Positions 43,255-53,497 are shown, numbered from the stretch's first letter. The stretch: 64,000 nt of DNA from Gammaproteobacteria bacterium (GCA_026708185.1 JAPOVK010000015.1:62001-126000); one strand, 5' to 3'. The notes: generated from the sequence alone by a model not told the origin. Numbers and translations: made by a program.

Positions 43255-43725
43255 TCAGTAACGACCGCCGAGCTTGGCGTGGTCCCAGCTAACATACCGC
43301 TCGGGGACGAACTTTAACAGGACGCGTTTCGCGGCCCGCCGCGCCACCGAGTCGCGCAGTTCACGTCGGGTGGCGTCCGTTTGCTTGCTTTCGGTGTTGA
43401 TGGCGACGAGGGTGTCGATCACTTGCTCGGGGTCATCGATGACTTCGCATCGGGCGTAGATCACGACGCCTTTCAGCTCCGCGTACTCCTCGCCGGATTC
43501 GACGAGCAGCGTCGCCTTGGGATCGCGACGCCAGTTCAACACCTTCTGGCTCTTGCCGAACGTCGTGCAGTAGAGGCAGCCGTCCTGGTCCTGTTCGAAC
43601 CACATCGGCATGGGATGAGGGTAGCCGTTGCGCCCGTTGCTGACGATGATCAGTGTCTTCTCGGCGTCGAGGTAGTCGCGGATTTCGTCGTCCGTCAATT
43701 CGATGAGCTTGCGTCGCGATGGCAT
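43255..43725 (-). CDS. PPOX-class (pyridoxamine 5'-phosphate oxidase fold) protein
   Basis: 156 residues, split-barrel flavin/F420-binding fold: KLIELTDDEIRDYLDAEKTLIIVSNGRNGYPHPMPMWFE, CLYCTTFGKSQKVLNWRRDPKATLLVE, YAELKGVVIYARCEVIDDP. These proteins bind FMN, F420 or haem and reduce small molecules. It is the first gene of a two-gene unit with the SelW-like selenoprotein, which might act as its thiol partner (inference). Confidence 0.85.
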   Translation of the reverse strand: MPSRRKLIELTDDEIRDYLDAEKTLIIVSNGRNGYPHPMPMWFEQDQDGCLYCTTFGKSQKVLNWRRDPKATLLVESGEEYAELKGVVIYARCEVIDDPEQVIDTLVAINTESKQTDATRRELRDSVARRAAKRVLLKFVPERYVSWDHAKLGGRY

Positions 43726-43734
43726 GGTCGTCCT

Positions 43735-44877
43735 TTACTTGATTGATGTTGCGAATTCGCGGCGGATCCGGGCGGAGTGTTCGCCGATGCGCGGCAGGCT
43801 GGGCTCCGTCGACCAGGCCGCGGCGGCGTTGGGGTGCGCGGGCAGGTCGATCTCGCCGGTCTCGCTCAGTACGCGTTGACGGCGCAGGTGGGGATGGCCC
43901 GACAGGTCCGCCAAGTCGTTGACCGCACCATAGGCGATGCGTGCGGCGCGTAGCTTGGTCTCCATGGCCGCCCGGTCGTGGCGGGAGAAGAACGCCTGCA
44001 CGAGGCCGTCCACCTCCGCGCGGCGCTGCATGCGCGCGGGATTGGTCGCGTAGAGCGGGTCGTCGACCAACTCCGGGCGGTCAAGCACCTCGGTCGCGAG
44101 CGCGGCCCACTCACGGTCGTTCTGCACGGAGATCACGAGGGTTGCCCCGTCCTTGGTCACGAAGCCGCCGTATGGCGTGATCGACGGGTGTGCGAGCCCG
44201 ATGCGTTCCGGCCCGGCACCGGTGTAGTCGTGCTGCAGCAGCGGCACGGACATGAGCTCGGCGAGGACGTCGAAAAGGGACACCTTGATCGCGGTCCCGC
44301 AGCCGGTGCGCGACCGTTCGACGAGGGCCTCGTTGATTGCAAGAACGGCCGACAACCCGGTGGCGTAGTCGCAGATCGACACCCCCACCCGGCCGTATTC
44401 CCCGGGCGCGCCGTTGATCGAGATGAGACCGACCTCGGCCTGCACGAGCAGATCGTAGGCCTTCATGTCGGCGTACGGGCCGGTCTCGCCGTACCCCGAG
44501 ATGTCGCAGGTGATGAGCCGCGGGAAACGCTTGCGCAAATCGTCGGAGCCCAGTCCCGACCGGGCTGCGGCCCCAACGGCGAGGTTCTGAATGAACACGT
44601 CGGCACCGGTGAGGATACGCAGGACGAGGTCGCGGTCGGCGGGTTTCTTGATGTCGACCACGAGCGACTCCTTGCCGCGGTTCAACCAAGCGAAGTAGGC
44701 CGACTGGCCGTTGGCCGCGGTGTCGTATCCGCGCGCGAAATCGCCGCCGTCGCGCTCGAGCTTGATGACACGGGCTCCGGCGTCGGCAAGGCGGCAGGAG
44801 GCCAGCGGCGCGGCCACGGCTTGTTCCAGCGCGACGACCAGGATGCCGTCCAGCGGCCGTGCGGGCGATTGGGTCAT
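43735..44877 (-). CDS. CoA-transferase family III (CaiB/BaiF), second copy
   Basis: 380 residues: LDGILVVALEQAVAAPLASCRLADAGARVIKLE, NRGKESLVVDIKKPADRD, VFIQNLAVGAAARSGLG, and the catalytic Asp in MKAYDLLVQAEVGLISING. ATG 44877 gives the family start MTQSPARPLDG. It is only about 29% the same by impression as the copy at 10522-11700, so it is a separate enzyme, not a recent duplicate. It ends 10 bp before the PPOX gene and may be its operon partner. Substrate unknown. Confidence 0.92.
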   Translation of the reverse strand: MTQSPARPLDGILVVALEQAVAAPLASCRLADAGARVIKLERDGGDFARGYDTAANGQSAYFAWLNRGKESLVVDIKKPADRDLVLRILTGADVFIQNLAVGAAARSGLGSDDLRKRFPRLITCDISGYGETGPYADMKAYDLLVQAEVGLISINGAPGEYGRVGVSICDYATGLSAVLAINEALVERSRTGCGTAIKVSLFDVLAELMSVPLLQHDYTGAGPERIGLAHPSITPYGGFVTKDGATLVISVQNDREWAALATEVLDRPELVDDPLYATNPARMQRRAEVDGLVQAFFSRHDRAAMETKLRAARIAYGAVNDLADLSGHPHLRRQRVLSETGEIDLPAHPNAAAAWSTEPSLPRIGEHSARIRREFATSIK

Positions 44878-45036
44878 GGCGGGACATTTTCGCCGCTGTC
44901 GGCGAGGTCGCGCAACGGGACCGCGCCGTGCATTGGACGGCGGCACCCGATTTGACATACGGTTGCACGCTTGCCGCGCGGTCGGGGCGACCCGTCTGCC
45001 ACTCGGACATCGTGGACAAGCAAAGAGGAGAGAACC

Positions 45037-45957
45037 TTGGATTTCGGGGTACAAGTCAACGTCTACCGCACGTCGTGGGACGACGTGCGGGCATCGGTCA
45101 CCGCCATGGAAGCGGGAAGCTGGGACAGCGTGTGGTTCGCGGACCACTTCATCCCACCGGGCGCGAACCGGGAACAGGAAGCGCTGACGGCATTCGAGGG
45201 CCTGTCGGCGATCGCGTTTGCGGGCGGCATGACGAAGAAGCTCAAGCTCGGCAACCTAGTACTCGGCAACACCTACCGCAATCCCGCCTTGGTGGCGAAG
45301 ATCGCCGGGACCATCGACACGGCGAGCCAAGGGCGTTTCACGTTGGCGATCGGCGCCGGCTGGTACAAGCGAGAACACGAAGCGTACGGCTGGACCTTTC
45401 CGTCCATGAAGGAGCGGCAGGACCGCTTCGAGGAAGCCTGCGAACTGCTCAGGCTGTTGATCCACTCCAAGGAACCGGTGGACTACCACGGCAGCTACTA
45501 CCAGGCGGACAACGCCCGACTGTCGCCGGGATCCTATGACAAGCCGATTCCGATCATGGTCGGCGGCACCGGTCCGAAGCGGACATTGCGGACCTTGGCG
45601 AAGTACGGCGACGTCATGAACCTCGACGGCTGGGCCGGCGGCGGCATGGCGCTCGACTACTACAAGCACAAGGCCGGGATCCTTGAACAGCACTGCGAAG
45701 ACGTCGGCCGAGACCCCGCGGAGATTCGCCGCACGTTGCTGATGCCGTGCTATCTCACCGAGGACAAGAACCTCATCGAGCGCATGGTGCGCGGACTTGG
45801 GCCGGGCACGGTCGCTGGTTCACGCCAGTACATCGTCGACCGGATCGGCGAGTTCGCCGACGCCGGGATCGCCGAGATCATGTTCGGCGGGTTGGCGAGT
45901 GGCGATGTCGACCGGCTGCAGCAGTTCGAGGAACAGATCGTCTCGGCGTTCAAGTGA
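45037..45957 (+). CDS. LLM-class (luciferase-like) oxidoreductase, TTG start
   Basis: 306 residues, bacterial-luciferase-type TIM barrel that uses F420 or FMN: MDFGVQVNVYRTSWDD, WDSVWFADHFIPPG, LGNLVLGNTYRNPALVAKIAGTIDTASQGRFTLAIGAGW, PIPIMVGGTGPKRTLR. No ATG fits the family start; TTG 45037 does and has GAGGAGAG at ideal distance. Divergent from the CoA-transferase; both may belong to a degradative pathway. Confidence 0.9.
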   Translation: MDFGVQVNVYRTSWDDVRASVTAMEAGSWDSVWFADHFIPPGANREQEALTAFEGLSAIAFAGGMTKKLKLGNLVLGNTYRNPALVAKIAGTIDTASQGRFTLAIGAGWYKREHEAYGWTFPSMKERQDRFEEACELLRLLIHSKEPVDYHGSYYQADNARLSPGSYDKPIPIMVGGTGPKRTLRTLAKYGDVMNLDGWAGGGMALDYYKHKAGILEQHCEDVGRDPAEIRRTLLMPCYLTEDKNLIERMVRGLGPGTVAGSRQYIVDRIGEFADAGIAEIMFGGLASGDVDRLQQFEEQIVSAFK

Positions 45958-45991
45958 CACGAGAGCGCCAGGCGACCACAGGGGAGTACGC

Positions 45992-46936
45992 GTGACTGAC
46001 ATTGAACAGCTTGCCGCATCGGTCGACAGCCTGAAGGACAGCTTCGAGGGGCACCGCTACATCTGCAGCAACCAGATCGCAACGGCCGTGTATTTGGCTT
46101 ACCACCTGCGCAAGCCCGTGCTGATCGAGGGTCCTCCCGGGGTCGGCAAGACGGAACTCGCGAAAACCACCGCGGACATGTTCGCCCTGCCGCTCATCCG
46201 GCTGCAGTGCTACGAGGGCTTGGACGAGGCGAAGGCGATCTACGAGTGGAAATACGGCAAGCAGCTTCTCTATACGCAAGTGTTGAAGGAGACCTTGGAC
46301 GAGGTCCTGCAAGGCGCTAAAGGGTTCGCCGAGTCGGTGACACGGCTGCACGAGTTCGGCGACATCTTCTTCTCCGAAGAGTTCTTGGAACCCCGACCCC
46401 TATTGAAGGCACTGCGCGAGGAACACGGCTGCGTGCTGCTGATCGACGAGGTCGACAAGTCCGACCACGAGTTCGAGTCCCTTCTGCTCGAGATCCTCTC
46501 CGACTTCCAGGTCTCGATCCCGGAAATCGGAACGGTCAAGGCCCATCGGGAACCGCCTATCGTCTTCCTGACGAGCAACAATACACGGGAAATCTCCGAC
46601 GCCTTGAAGCGTCGGTGCCTGCATCTCTACATCCCGTTCCCGGACGCCGACCTGGAACAGCGCATCATCCACGCCCGCGTTCCCGACATTCCGCCCGAGT
46701 TGCGGAGGCAACTCGTGACCTTCATCCAGGAACTGCGCGACTTGGATCTCAAGAAGGTGCCGGCCATTTCGGAGACGATCGACTGGGCTCGCACGCTGCT
46801 CCTGCTGCATACCGAGAGCCTCGACCCGGAACTCGTTCGCGAGACGCTCAACGTCATCCTCAAGTTCCAGGAGGACATCGAGAACGTCGACGCCGAGATC
46901 GCGACCCTGACCAGCCACGCACTCAAGGTGCGTTGA
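45992..46936 (+). CDS. MoxR-family AAA+ ATPase
   Basis: 314 residues starting at GTG 45992 with AGGGGAG upstream. Walker A GPPGVGKTELA, Walker B VLLIDEVDKSDHEFESLLLEIL, sensor 1 FLTSNNTREISDALKRR with arginine finger region, and a lid domain. MoxR ATPases are chaperones that insert cofactors or mature enzymes, usually with a VWA protein (CoxD/CoxE type). No VWA gene follows here; the next gene is the convergent helicase, 14 bp away. Confidence 0.9.
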   Translation: MTDIEQLAASVDSLKDSFEGHRYICSNQIATAVYLAYHLRKPVLIEGPPGVGKTELAKTTADMFALPLIRLQCYEGLDEAKAIYEWKYGKQLLYTQVLKETLDEVLQGAKGFAESVTRLHEFGDIFFSEEFLEPRPLLKALREEHGCVLLIDEVDKSDHEFESLLLEILSDFQVSIPEIGTVKAHREPPIVFLTSNNTREISDALKRRCLHLYIPFPDADLEQRIIHARVPDIPPELRRQLVTFIQELRDLDLKKVPAISETIDWARTLLLLHTESLDPELVRETLNVILKFQEDIENVDAEIATLTSHALKVR

Positions 46937-46950
46937 AACGCGTAGGCGCG

Positions 46951-49900
46951 CTAGAGGCGCGACTCCAAGTACACGCCCTTGTGATCACCGACGGTCGCCA
47001 GGTGCCGGGACAGTGCGGCAAGGTACGGGCTCGACCGGGCAGGTTCGCCGTTGATGGTCTCGGTTGCGAGGCGTTTGCGTGCGGCACAGATTCGCGCGAG
47101 GTTGGGCAGCAGGGCGTCGAGTCCCGGGTCGTCCACGTCGAGGCGAATGGTCAAGCGCCGGGCGAAAGCTTCGGAAACGACCGCGAGTTCGCCTTCGAAG
47201 TAGCCCAGATGATTGCCGAGCCGGCGCTGCGGCAGGCCCTCAATCCCTGAGCTTAGGCCGCAGGGCGAAGCCGGGTCGAGGGCGCTGATCCAAAAGGTTG
47301 CCTCTGCCGTGTTCAGACGTTCGAGCTGACGCACGGCTTGGGGCAGGGCGAATTGCGGTCCTGAGAATGCCTCGAAGAATAGACCGCTCACCACTTCCCC
47401 CGAGAGTTCCATGACCCTCAAGGCCGGGAACAGGGCAGCCCAGCGCAGCGCGCCACCCTCGCGATTCGCCGCTTCGCGCGTTACGACCCCGTAGCGGTCG
47501 AGGAGGATGCGACTGCGGTCCTTGGTCTCCTCGAGTCGTTCGATGGCATCCGTCGCCGAAGGCGTGTCCGGGACGCGGTACCAGGTTCCGGGCCAACCCC
47601 GGGAGACGGCCATCGCCTTCGCGCGCAAGCGGGTACTGAGATGGCGTCGGCTTGCGGACGCGCGCGCTGGTCTTGTCGGTGCGTCGTGGCGGGGACGGGC
47701 GGCATCGTCGAACCGGAAACCCCGGACACGGCCGGCAGCGAGGGCGCCGAAACCGTCGGCGGCGATGCGGCCCTGCCAGATGGCATCCCAGAACGCGGCA
47801 TTGAACGCCTCGGGGTCCGCGCCCGACTCGTCCAGCAACTGGTTGAACGTGTAGCGCGCACGAGGATCGCGGAACAGGGCGGTGGGGTCCTTGGCAAGGT
47901 CGGCGTCCGGCGGAGGTCCGTCCCCGCCGTCTGGCCTTGGCAGCAGATCCAGATCGTCCTCGAATCCAATCATCACCGTTTCCGCGTCCGTGCCGCGCCA
48001 GCGCACGCCCTCGGCCTCGAGGCCCTCGAGCGCGACATCCGCTAGCCTGGGCAACAGCGCGTCGTCCAGCCAGAACGCGACCGGGGCCGAGTAGCCGCGC
48101 AAGCGATCGACAGCATCGCCGATCCGCTCCGCCGAGCGTTTGCCACCGAAATCGTGCCAGCGGGCCAGGAACGGTGCCAAGTCCGTTGCCGGCCGAGTCT
48201 CGAAAACGGGCCGCGCTGCCGCGCGCTGAAAGCGGATCAGGGTCTCCAGATTGTCGGCGTCGCAGACGTGGATGCGCTCGTCGTCGGCGACCAGCGGGCC
48301 GCGGACCAGCGACTCGGCGTCCACGAGGTCGCTCACGACGCGGTCGATGTCGTCGAACGGCAGCAGGCGTTTCAGTTCCTCGACCGTCCTCGGGCCGTAG
48401 AACTGCAGCATCTCCCCGGCCTGGCGAACAGGGTCTTCGCCGAGGGCCACTTCCGGATGGACGATGAACGCGCGACCCGCGACGACGCGCTCGTCGACCC
48501 CTCCCGGGACGGCCGTGTCGGGGAACCACTCCGACGCGGGGATCGCTACGCGGTCCTTGACCCATTCGCACAGTTCGGCGTGCCCATCGGGGACGTAGCC
48601 GAACCGCGTGCGCTGTGCGCGCGACTCGAAGTCGGCAATCACCTCGGGGGTTAGCGCGGGCCGGAGCGACTGGTCGAAAACGGCTTGCCGGATCAGGTCG
48701 TCCGACAGCGCGGATCGACCATCGCGTTCGGGAGCGTCGTCGGCGTACATGTAGCGGCCGATCTGGTTGAAGGCGATGCCGGCCGCGAAGGGACTTGGCG
48801 ACGCGACGGTTGCCACGGACCAATCGAGCTCGCCATTGGCGAGCCGCTCGAGGACTTCGAAGGCCGCTTCGAGGTCGAACTCGTCCTTGAGGCACGTGCG
48901 CCATGTCTCGAGCACGATGGGGAAATCGGCGAGCGGCTTCGTGGCGGTGAGCAGTTTCTTGGCCTGCAAGCGGGTCATCCACAGCGGCATGCGGCGTTTG
49001 AAGCTGCGCTTGGTCAATAGCAGCGCCCGGCCTGCGCACTCGCGGAATCGTGCGCCGAAGAAGTCGGCGCCCTCGAGCGACTCGCGGAGCAGCGCCTCGA
49101 AGTTGGCGGGGGTCACTAGGCTCAGGAACAAGGCGGGATCGATGTCGTCCTTGACCTGGACGACGATGGCGTTGTTGTCGGCGTGGACGTCGGCCTCGCC
49201 GGGGAATCGCGCTCGCCAGGCGGCTTCGAGTGCCAGTGCCAGAGGGCGGTTGACGCGACCGCCCCAAATCGTGTGCAGGATGATCTGCTGCTCGCGGTCG
49301 GGACCGGAATAGCCCCCGGGCCCTGACTTCACGTGCTCGACGAGAAGGTGGTCGACGTGCGGCAAGTCGCAGTGGGTCGCATCGAGCTGGCTCTGCAAAT
49401 ACTCGACAAGCTCGTGCGCTGCGATGTCGTCGAATCCGCGGGTCCTGAGTTCGTCCAGGAGTTCGTCGCTGCGATCGCGTTTCAACGCCTCGTTCGAGAA
49501 CTTCAGAAACTCGCCGATACGCCGTGAGAAATGGAAGCTCCGGTTCAGGTTTTCCGCTCGCCAGAATGGCGGCGCGGCGCTTCTCGGCGGTGCGGGCTTC
49601 ACCAGCACGTCGTTGTGCGTGATGCGGTGGACGCGCCAGTGCTGCGTGCCAAGCGTGAAGGTGTTGCCGACGCTGCTCTCCCAGACGAATTCCTCGTCGA
49701 GTTCGCCGATGGCCGTGCCGTGGTCGGCGTGGCGCAAGGTGAAGTACCCGCGGTCGGGAATCGTGCCGCCGGACGTGTACAGCGCGAACGCTGCGCCTTG
49801 GCGGGCCTTGAGGGTTCCCCGGATGCGGTCGAAACCCAGGCGCGGCTTGAGATCGCGGATGCGCGTGCCCGCGTAGCGGCCGGCCAGCATTTCCACCACG

Positions 49901-51246
49901 AGGTCGAAATGTTCACGGGTAAGCGTGGCGTAAGGCTTGGCCCGCGTCAGCACGGTGTAGAGCGCATCGGTTTGCCATTCTTCACTGGCCGTGCAGGACA
50001 CCAGCACTTGCGCGAGGACGTCCAGTGGATTGGCGATCGGCCGCAAGGGCTCGAGGTCGCGCTCGGCGATGGCCTTGGCGACCACGGCCGCCTCGAGGAA
50101 GTCTTGGGCGTGGGATGGATACAGCGTGCCGCGGCTGACTTCGCCAACCCGGTGACCAGCGCGGCCGACGCGTTGCAGGGCGGACGCGATGGACGGCGGC
50201 GACTGAACGAGCACGACTTCATCGAGGTCGCCGATGTCGATGCCGAGTTCCAGGGAGTTAGTGGCGACGATCGCTCTGAGTTCCCCGTTCTTGAGGCGCG
50301 CCTCGACCTCCGTGCGGATGTCTCGCGCCAGTGAGCCATGGTGGGCGTAGGCCAGCGGCGCGACCGCGTCGTCGTTGAGCTTGAGGGTGATCTTCTCGGC
50401 CATGCGCCGCGAGTTGGTGAAGAACAAAGTCGAGTGGTTGCTCTCGATCACGTCCCTGAAACTGTCCGACAGCGGTTCCCAGACCTTCTCGCCGTTGTCC
50501 GCAGCCGTGCGGGCCGCCTCCGGGAAGCGGACCCGGAAGTCGATCGTCTTCTTAGCCGCCGACTGGATGACGGAAACACTACGATGCTGGCCGCGGCTGC
50601 GGAACCCGCCGACGTATTCGGCCACGTAATCGAGAGGCCGGACGGTGGCGGACAGGGCGATCCGCTGGAATTCGCCGGCGACCTCGACGAGCCGCTCGAG
50701 GCCGGTCATCAATTGGACTCCGCGGCGGTTCTCGACGACGGCGTGGATCTCGTCGAGGATCACCGCCTCCACCGTGGAGAGCGCCTGGCGTCCGCGCACG
50801 GTGGTGAGCAGCAGGTTCAGGCTCTCAGGCGTCGTGATCAGCAACTCCGGCGGCCGACGCAGCATACGCTGGCGGTCGTTGGCTTCGGTGTCGCCGCTGC
50901 GGGTTTGCACGCGGAGCTGGGGAAAGCTGCGCTCGGCGTCCGTGAACCGGGCGCGGATCTCGGCAACCGGTCCGACCAGGTTCGCCCGGATGTCGTTGTT
51001 CAGCGCCTTGAGTGGCGATATGTAGACCACGCGCGTGGCGCCAGCTTCCGAGGCGCCGGTGGCGAAAGCATTGATTGCCCAGAGAAACGCCGTGAGCGTC
51101 TTGCCGCTTCCGGTCGGCGCGGTGATCAGGACATGCGCGCCGGTGGCGATCTCCGGCCAGCTCCGGGCCTGGATGTCAGTCGGCGTCCGGTAGGTGTCCG
51201 AGAACCAGCGTCGGATTTCGGGATCGAACTGTTCGAGTACGTCCAT
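46951..51246 (-). CDS. lhr: Lhr-type large ATP-dependent helicase
   Basis: 1431 residues. N-terminal superfamily 2 motor: Q-motif region TPTDIQARSWPEIATG, Walker A TAPTGSGKTLTAF (about 42-54), VILDEIHAVVENRRG (DEIH), SATVRPLDYVAEYVG, LGIDIGDLDEVVLVQSPPSIASALQRVGRAGHR. Then the Lhr winged-helix/beta core and a long C-terminal domain as in full-length bacterial Lhr, a 3'-5' helicase for RNA:DNA hybrids and DNA repair. Length is close to the usual 1450-1540. The C-terminus (region after 900) is less conserved. It stands alone, convergent with moxR and divergent from ilvE. Confidence 0.93.
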   Translation of the reverse strand: MDVLEQFDPEIRRWFSDTYRTPTDIQARSWPEIATGAHVLITAPTGSGKTLTAFLWAINAFATGASEAGATRVVYISPLKALNNDIRANLVGPVAEIRARFTDAERSFPQLRVQTRSGDTEANDRQRMLRRPPELLITTPESLNLLLTTVRGRQALSTVEAVILDEIHAVVENRRGVQLMTGLERLVEVAGEFQRIALSATVRPLDYVAEYVGGFRSRGQHRSVSVIQSAAKKTIDFRVRFPEAARTAADNGEKVWEPLSDSFRDVIESNHSTLFFTNSRRMAEKITLKLNDDAVAPLAYAHHGSLARDIRTEVEARLKNGELRAIVATNSLELGIDIGDLDEVVLVQSPPSIASALQRVGRAGHRVGEVSRGTLYPSHAQDFLEAAVVAKAIAERDLEPLRPIANPLDVLAQVLVSCTASEEWQTDALYTVLTRAKPYATLTREHFDLVVEMLAGRYAGTRIRDLKPRLGFDRIRGTLKARQGAAFALYTSGGTIPDRGYFTLRHADHGTAIGELDEEFVWESSVGNTFTLGTQHWRVHRITHNDVLVKPAPPRSAAPPFWRAENLNRSFHFSRRIGEFLKFSNEALKRDRSDELLDELRTRGFDDIAAHELVEYLQSQLDATHCDLPHVDHLLVEHVKSGPGGYSGPDREQQIILHTIWGGRVNRPLALALEAAWRARFPGEADVHADNNAIVVQVKDDIDPALFLSLVTPANFEALLRESLEGADFFGARFRECAGRALLLTKRSFKRRMPLWMTRLQAKKLLTATKPLADFPIVLETWRTCLKDEFDLEAAFEVLERLANGELDWSVATVASPSPFAAGIAFNQIGRYMYADDAPERDGRSALSDDLIRQAVFDQSLRPALTPEVIADFESRAQRTRFGYVPDGHAELCEWVKDRVAIPASEWFPDTAVPGGVDERVVAGRAFIVHPEVALGEDPVRQAGEMLQFYGPRTVEELKRLLPFDDIDRVVSDLVDAESLVRGPLVADDERIHVCDADNLETLIRFQRAAARPVFETRPATDLAPFLARWHDFGGKRSAERIGDAVDRLRGYSAPVAFWLDDALLPRLADVALEGLEAEGVRWRGTDAETVMIGFEDDLDLLPRPDGGDGPPPDADLAKDPTALFRDPRARYTFNQLLDESGADPEAFNAAFWDAIWQGRIAADGFGALAAGRVRGFRFDDAARPRHDAPTRPARASASRRHLSTRLRAKAMAVSRGWPGTWYRVPDTPSATDAIERLEETKDRSRILLDRYGVVTREAANREGGALRWAALFPALRVMELSGEVVSGLFFEAFSGPQFALPQAVRQLERLNTAEATFWISALDPASPCGLSSGIEGLPQRRLGNHLGYFEGELAVVSEAFARRLTIRLDVDDPGLDALLPNLARICAARKRLATETINGEPARSSPYLAALSRHLATVGDHKGVYLESRL

Positions 51247-51260
51247 CGGTGTGCTGCGGC

Positions 51261-51289
51261 TTTATGCCACCACGCCCAGACACTAGAAT
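51261..51289 (+). promoter_or_regulatory. Possible promoter upstream of ilvE and the LPS core operon
   Basis: TTTATG (51261-51266), 17 bp, TAGAAT (51284-51289), 150 bp before ilvE in the Lhr-ilvE divergent gap. The -35 is weak. TACACT at 51365-51370 is an alternative -10 closer to the start. Confidence 0.35.
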
Positions 51290-51438
51290 CGTGGCGGAGG
51301 TGGCCACAAGAAGGCTTCTTTGGGAGTGTACGCCCATATCTCGAGCGGCATCGCCGTAACCGGCTACACTCTTCTGAGCGAGCGCGCGCCGCTTCAACTC
51401 AAGGCAACACGGCACGGGTGCGGGAGGTAGCAGACACG

Positions 51439-52374
51439 ATGACCGAAGCATCGCTCGCGGACCGCGACGGATGGATCTGGGTGAACGGCGACCTCGTGCC
51501 TTGGCGCGATGCCCGTGTCCACATGCTGACCTACACTCTGCATTACGGTGTCGGGGTGTTCGAGGGTGTGCGCGCCTACAACACGCCGGTCGGCCCGTCG
51601 ATTTTCCGCCTCGCGGACCATACGCGCCGCCTGTTCGACTCGGCGCGCATTCTGCAGATCGACATGCCGTTCACGGCGGACGAAATCCTGGCGGCGCAGT
51701 GCGAGGTGTTGGCTGCCAACGAACTCGACGAGGGGTACCTGCGGCCTGTCGTCTACCTCGGCTCGGAGAGCATGGGTTTGCGCGCCAAGGGCTTGAGCGT
51801 CAACGCGGCGATCGCGTGCTGGCCGTGGCCCGACTACATGGACCCGGCCGCCCGCGATCGCGGCATCAGCGTCCGGACGTCGTCCTATACGCGCCACCAT
51901 GTGAACATCACCATGTGCAAGGCGAAGGCCAACGGCAACTACATCAACTCGGTCTTGGCGCTGCGCGAAGCCCAGGACGCGGGTTGCGACGAAGCCCTGT
52001 TGCTCGACAACGAGGGCTATGTCGCGGAGGGCTCCGGTGAGAACGTCTTCCTCGTCAAAGACGGCGTGATCCACACGCCCGAGTTGACCTCGTGTCTGCC
52101 AGGCATAACCCGCGATACGATCCTGGTATTTGCGCGTGAACAAGGCATCCCCGTGGTCGAGCGACGCATCACTCGGGACGAGGTCTACATCGCGGACGAG
52201 GCGTTCTTCACCGGCACGGCGGCGGAAGTGCTGCCGATACGGGAACTGGACGGGCGCACGATCGGCGAGGGCACTCGAGGCCCGTTGACCGGACGGCTCC
52301 AGGCGCTCTACTTCGATCAGGTACGCGGTCGTCGTGAGGCGCATCCGGAATGGCATACGGCGGTCGCTCGCTAA
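51439..52374 (+). CDS. ilvE: Branched-chain amino acid aminotransferase
   Basis: 311 residues of the fold-type IV PLP class: YTLHYGVGVFEGVRAY, LRPVVYLGSESMG, CKAKANGNYINSVLALREA with the PLP lysine (about residue 160), EGSGENVFLVKDGVIHTP, FFTGTAAEVLPIRELDGR. It transfers amino groups to and from Leu, Ile and Val. It precedes waaF as in the Pseudomonas LPS-core locus, which supports a related ancestry. The 100-bp gap to waaF is the largest in this run of genes. Confidence 0.95.
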   Translation: MTEASLADRDGWIWVNGDLVPWRDARVHMLTYTLHYGVGVFEGVRAYNTPVGPSIFRLADHTRRLFDSARILQIDMPFTADEILAAQCEVLAANELDEGYLRPVVYLGSESMGLRAKGLSVNAAIACWPWPDYMDPAARDRGISVRTSSYTRHHVNITMCKAKANGNYINSVLALREAQDAGCDEALLLDNEGYVAEGSGENVFLVKDGVIHTPELTSCLPGITRDTILVFAREQGIPVVERRITRDEVYIADEAFFTGTAAEVLPIRELDGRTIGEGTRGPLTGRLQALYFDQVRGRREAHPEWHTAVAR

Positions 52375-52474
52375 GGTCCTCGCCCGCATTCGGTCCCCGC
52401 GCCAAGTTCGATGGGGGGCCCGAAACCCGCGCGTCCGCGACGCGCGCTGCGGTCATGGCCCGGGGGCGGCGCGA

Positions 52475-53497
52475 GTGAAAGTGCTCGTGGTCGCGCCTGC
52501 CTGGGTCGGCGACATGGTCATGGCGCACGCCATCGTGCCGGCACTCGCAGAATGCGGCCACGAAATCCACTTTCTCGCACCGCCCTCCACCGCCGCTTTG
52601 GCGTCGCGGATGCCCGGTGTCGCGGAAGTGCACACTGTCTGTACCCGCCACGGAGAACTCGGCTGGCGACCCAGGCGGCGCGCGGCGCGCTCGCTTGCCG
52701 AACGACACTTCGGTCGGGCGGTCGTCCTGCCCAACTCGTTCAAGTCGACGCTGACGCCGCTGTGGGCCGGTATCCCCGTCCGTACGGGATTCCGAGGCGA
52801 GTTTCGTTTCGGTGTGTTGAACGACCTTCGCCGGCTGGACGAGGCGCGCATGCCGCGCTTGGTGGACCGTTACGCCGCGCTTGCGGATGTCGTGCCGACG
52901 AGCCCGCGACTGCGGGCCGATCCGACGGCGCTCAGGGGCTTGCGTACGCGGCACGGCTTGCGCAGCGACCGGCCGGTCGTCGCGATATGTCCGGGTGCCG
53001 AGTACGGGCCCGCAAAGCGATGGCCAGCGGAACGCTTTGCCGCGTTGGCCGCGCGCTGCGTGGAAGCGGGGGCATCGGTCTGGATCCTCGGCACTGACGC
53101 TGAGCGACAGGCAGCGGATCGAATCGTCGCCGCCGCGCCGGTCGTCGACCTGACTGGCAAGACAAGCCTCGTGGATGTGGTGGACTTGCTGTCGGCGGCG
53201 TCGGTCGCGGTCGTCAACGACTCAGGCCTGATGCACGTGGCGGCGGCGCTCGCCGTGCCGCTCGTTGCGCTTTTTGGCTCGAGTTCGCAGACGTTCACGC
53301 CGCCGCTGTCAGCCCGCGCCAAGGTATTGGAGCGCCAGTTGGATTGTCGGCCTTGCTTCGCCCGGACGTGTCCGCTGGGCCACCTCGATTGCCTCGCGGG
53401 AATCGGAGTCGACAGGGTTTTCGACACGGTATCGGACCTCGGTGCCTTCACGGCGCGCAGCACACAGGAGACGCACGCGCGGTCGGGTTGTCGATGA
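52475..53497 (+). CDS. waaF: ADP-heptose:LPS heptosyltransferase II
   Basis: 340 residues, GT9 family. KVLVVAPAWVGDMVMAHAIVPAL at the N-terminus, VVAICPGAEYGPAKRWPAERFAALAAR in the C-terminal Rossmann domain, and NDSGLMHVAAALAVPLVALFGSSSQTFTPP, the donor site. Adds the second heptose of the LPS inner core on the cytoplasmic membrane face. Starts at GTG 52475. Its end overlaps waaC by ATGA. Confidence 0.93.
   Translation: MKVLVVAPAWVGDMVMAHAIVPALAECGHEIHFLAPPSTAALASRMPGVAEVHTVCTRHGELGWRPRRRAARSLAERHFGRAVVLPNSFKSTLTPLWAGIPVRTGFRGEFRFGVLNDLRRLDEARMPRLVDRYAALADVVPTSPRLRADPTALRGLRTRHGLRSDRPVVAICPGAEYGPAKRWPAERFAALAARCVEAGASVWILGTDAERQAADRIVAAAPVVDLTGKTSLVDVVDLLSAASVAVVNDSGLMHVAAALAVPLVALFGSSSQTFTPPLSARAKVLERQLDCRPCFARTCPLGHLDCLAGIGVDRVFDTVSDLGAFTARSTQETHARSGCR

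Noticed and set aside
42999-43295. A 98-residue minus-strand frame overlapping the SelW-like gene
   Set aside because: It is another frame of the same segment, rich in Arg/Gly/His and unlike any family, whereas the TGA-containing frame shows clear homology.
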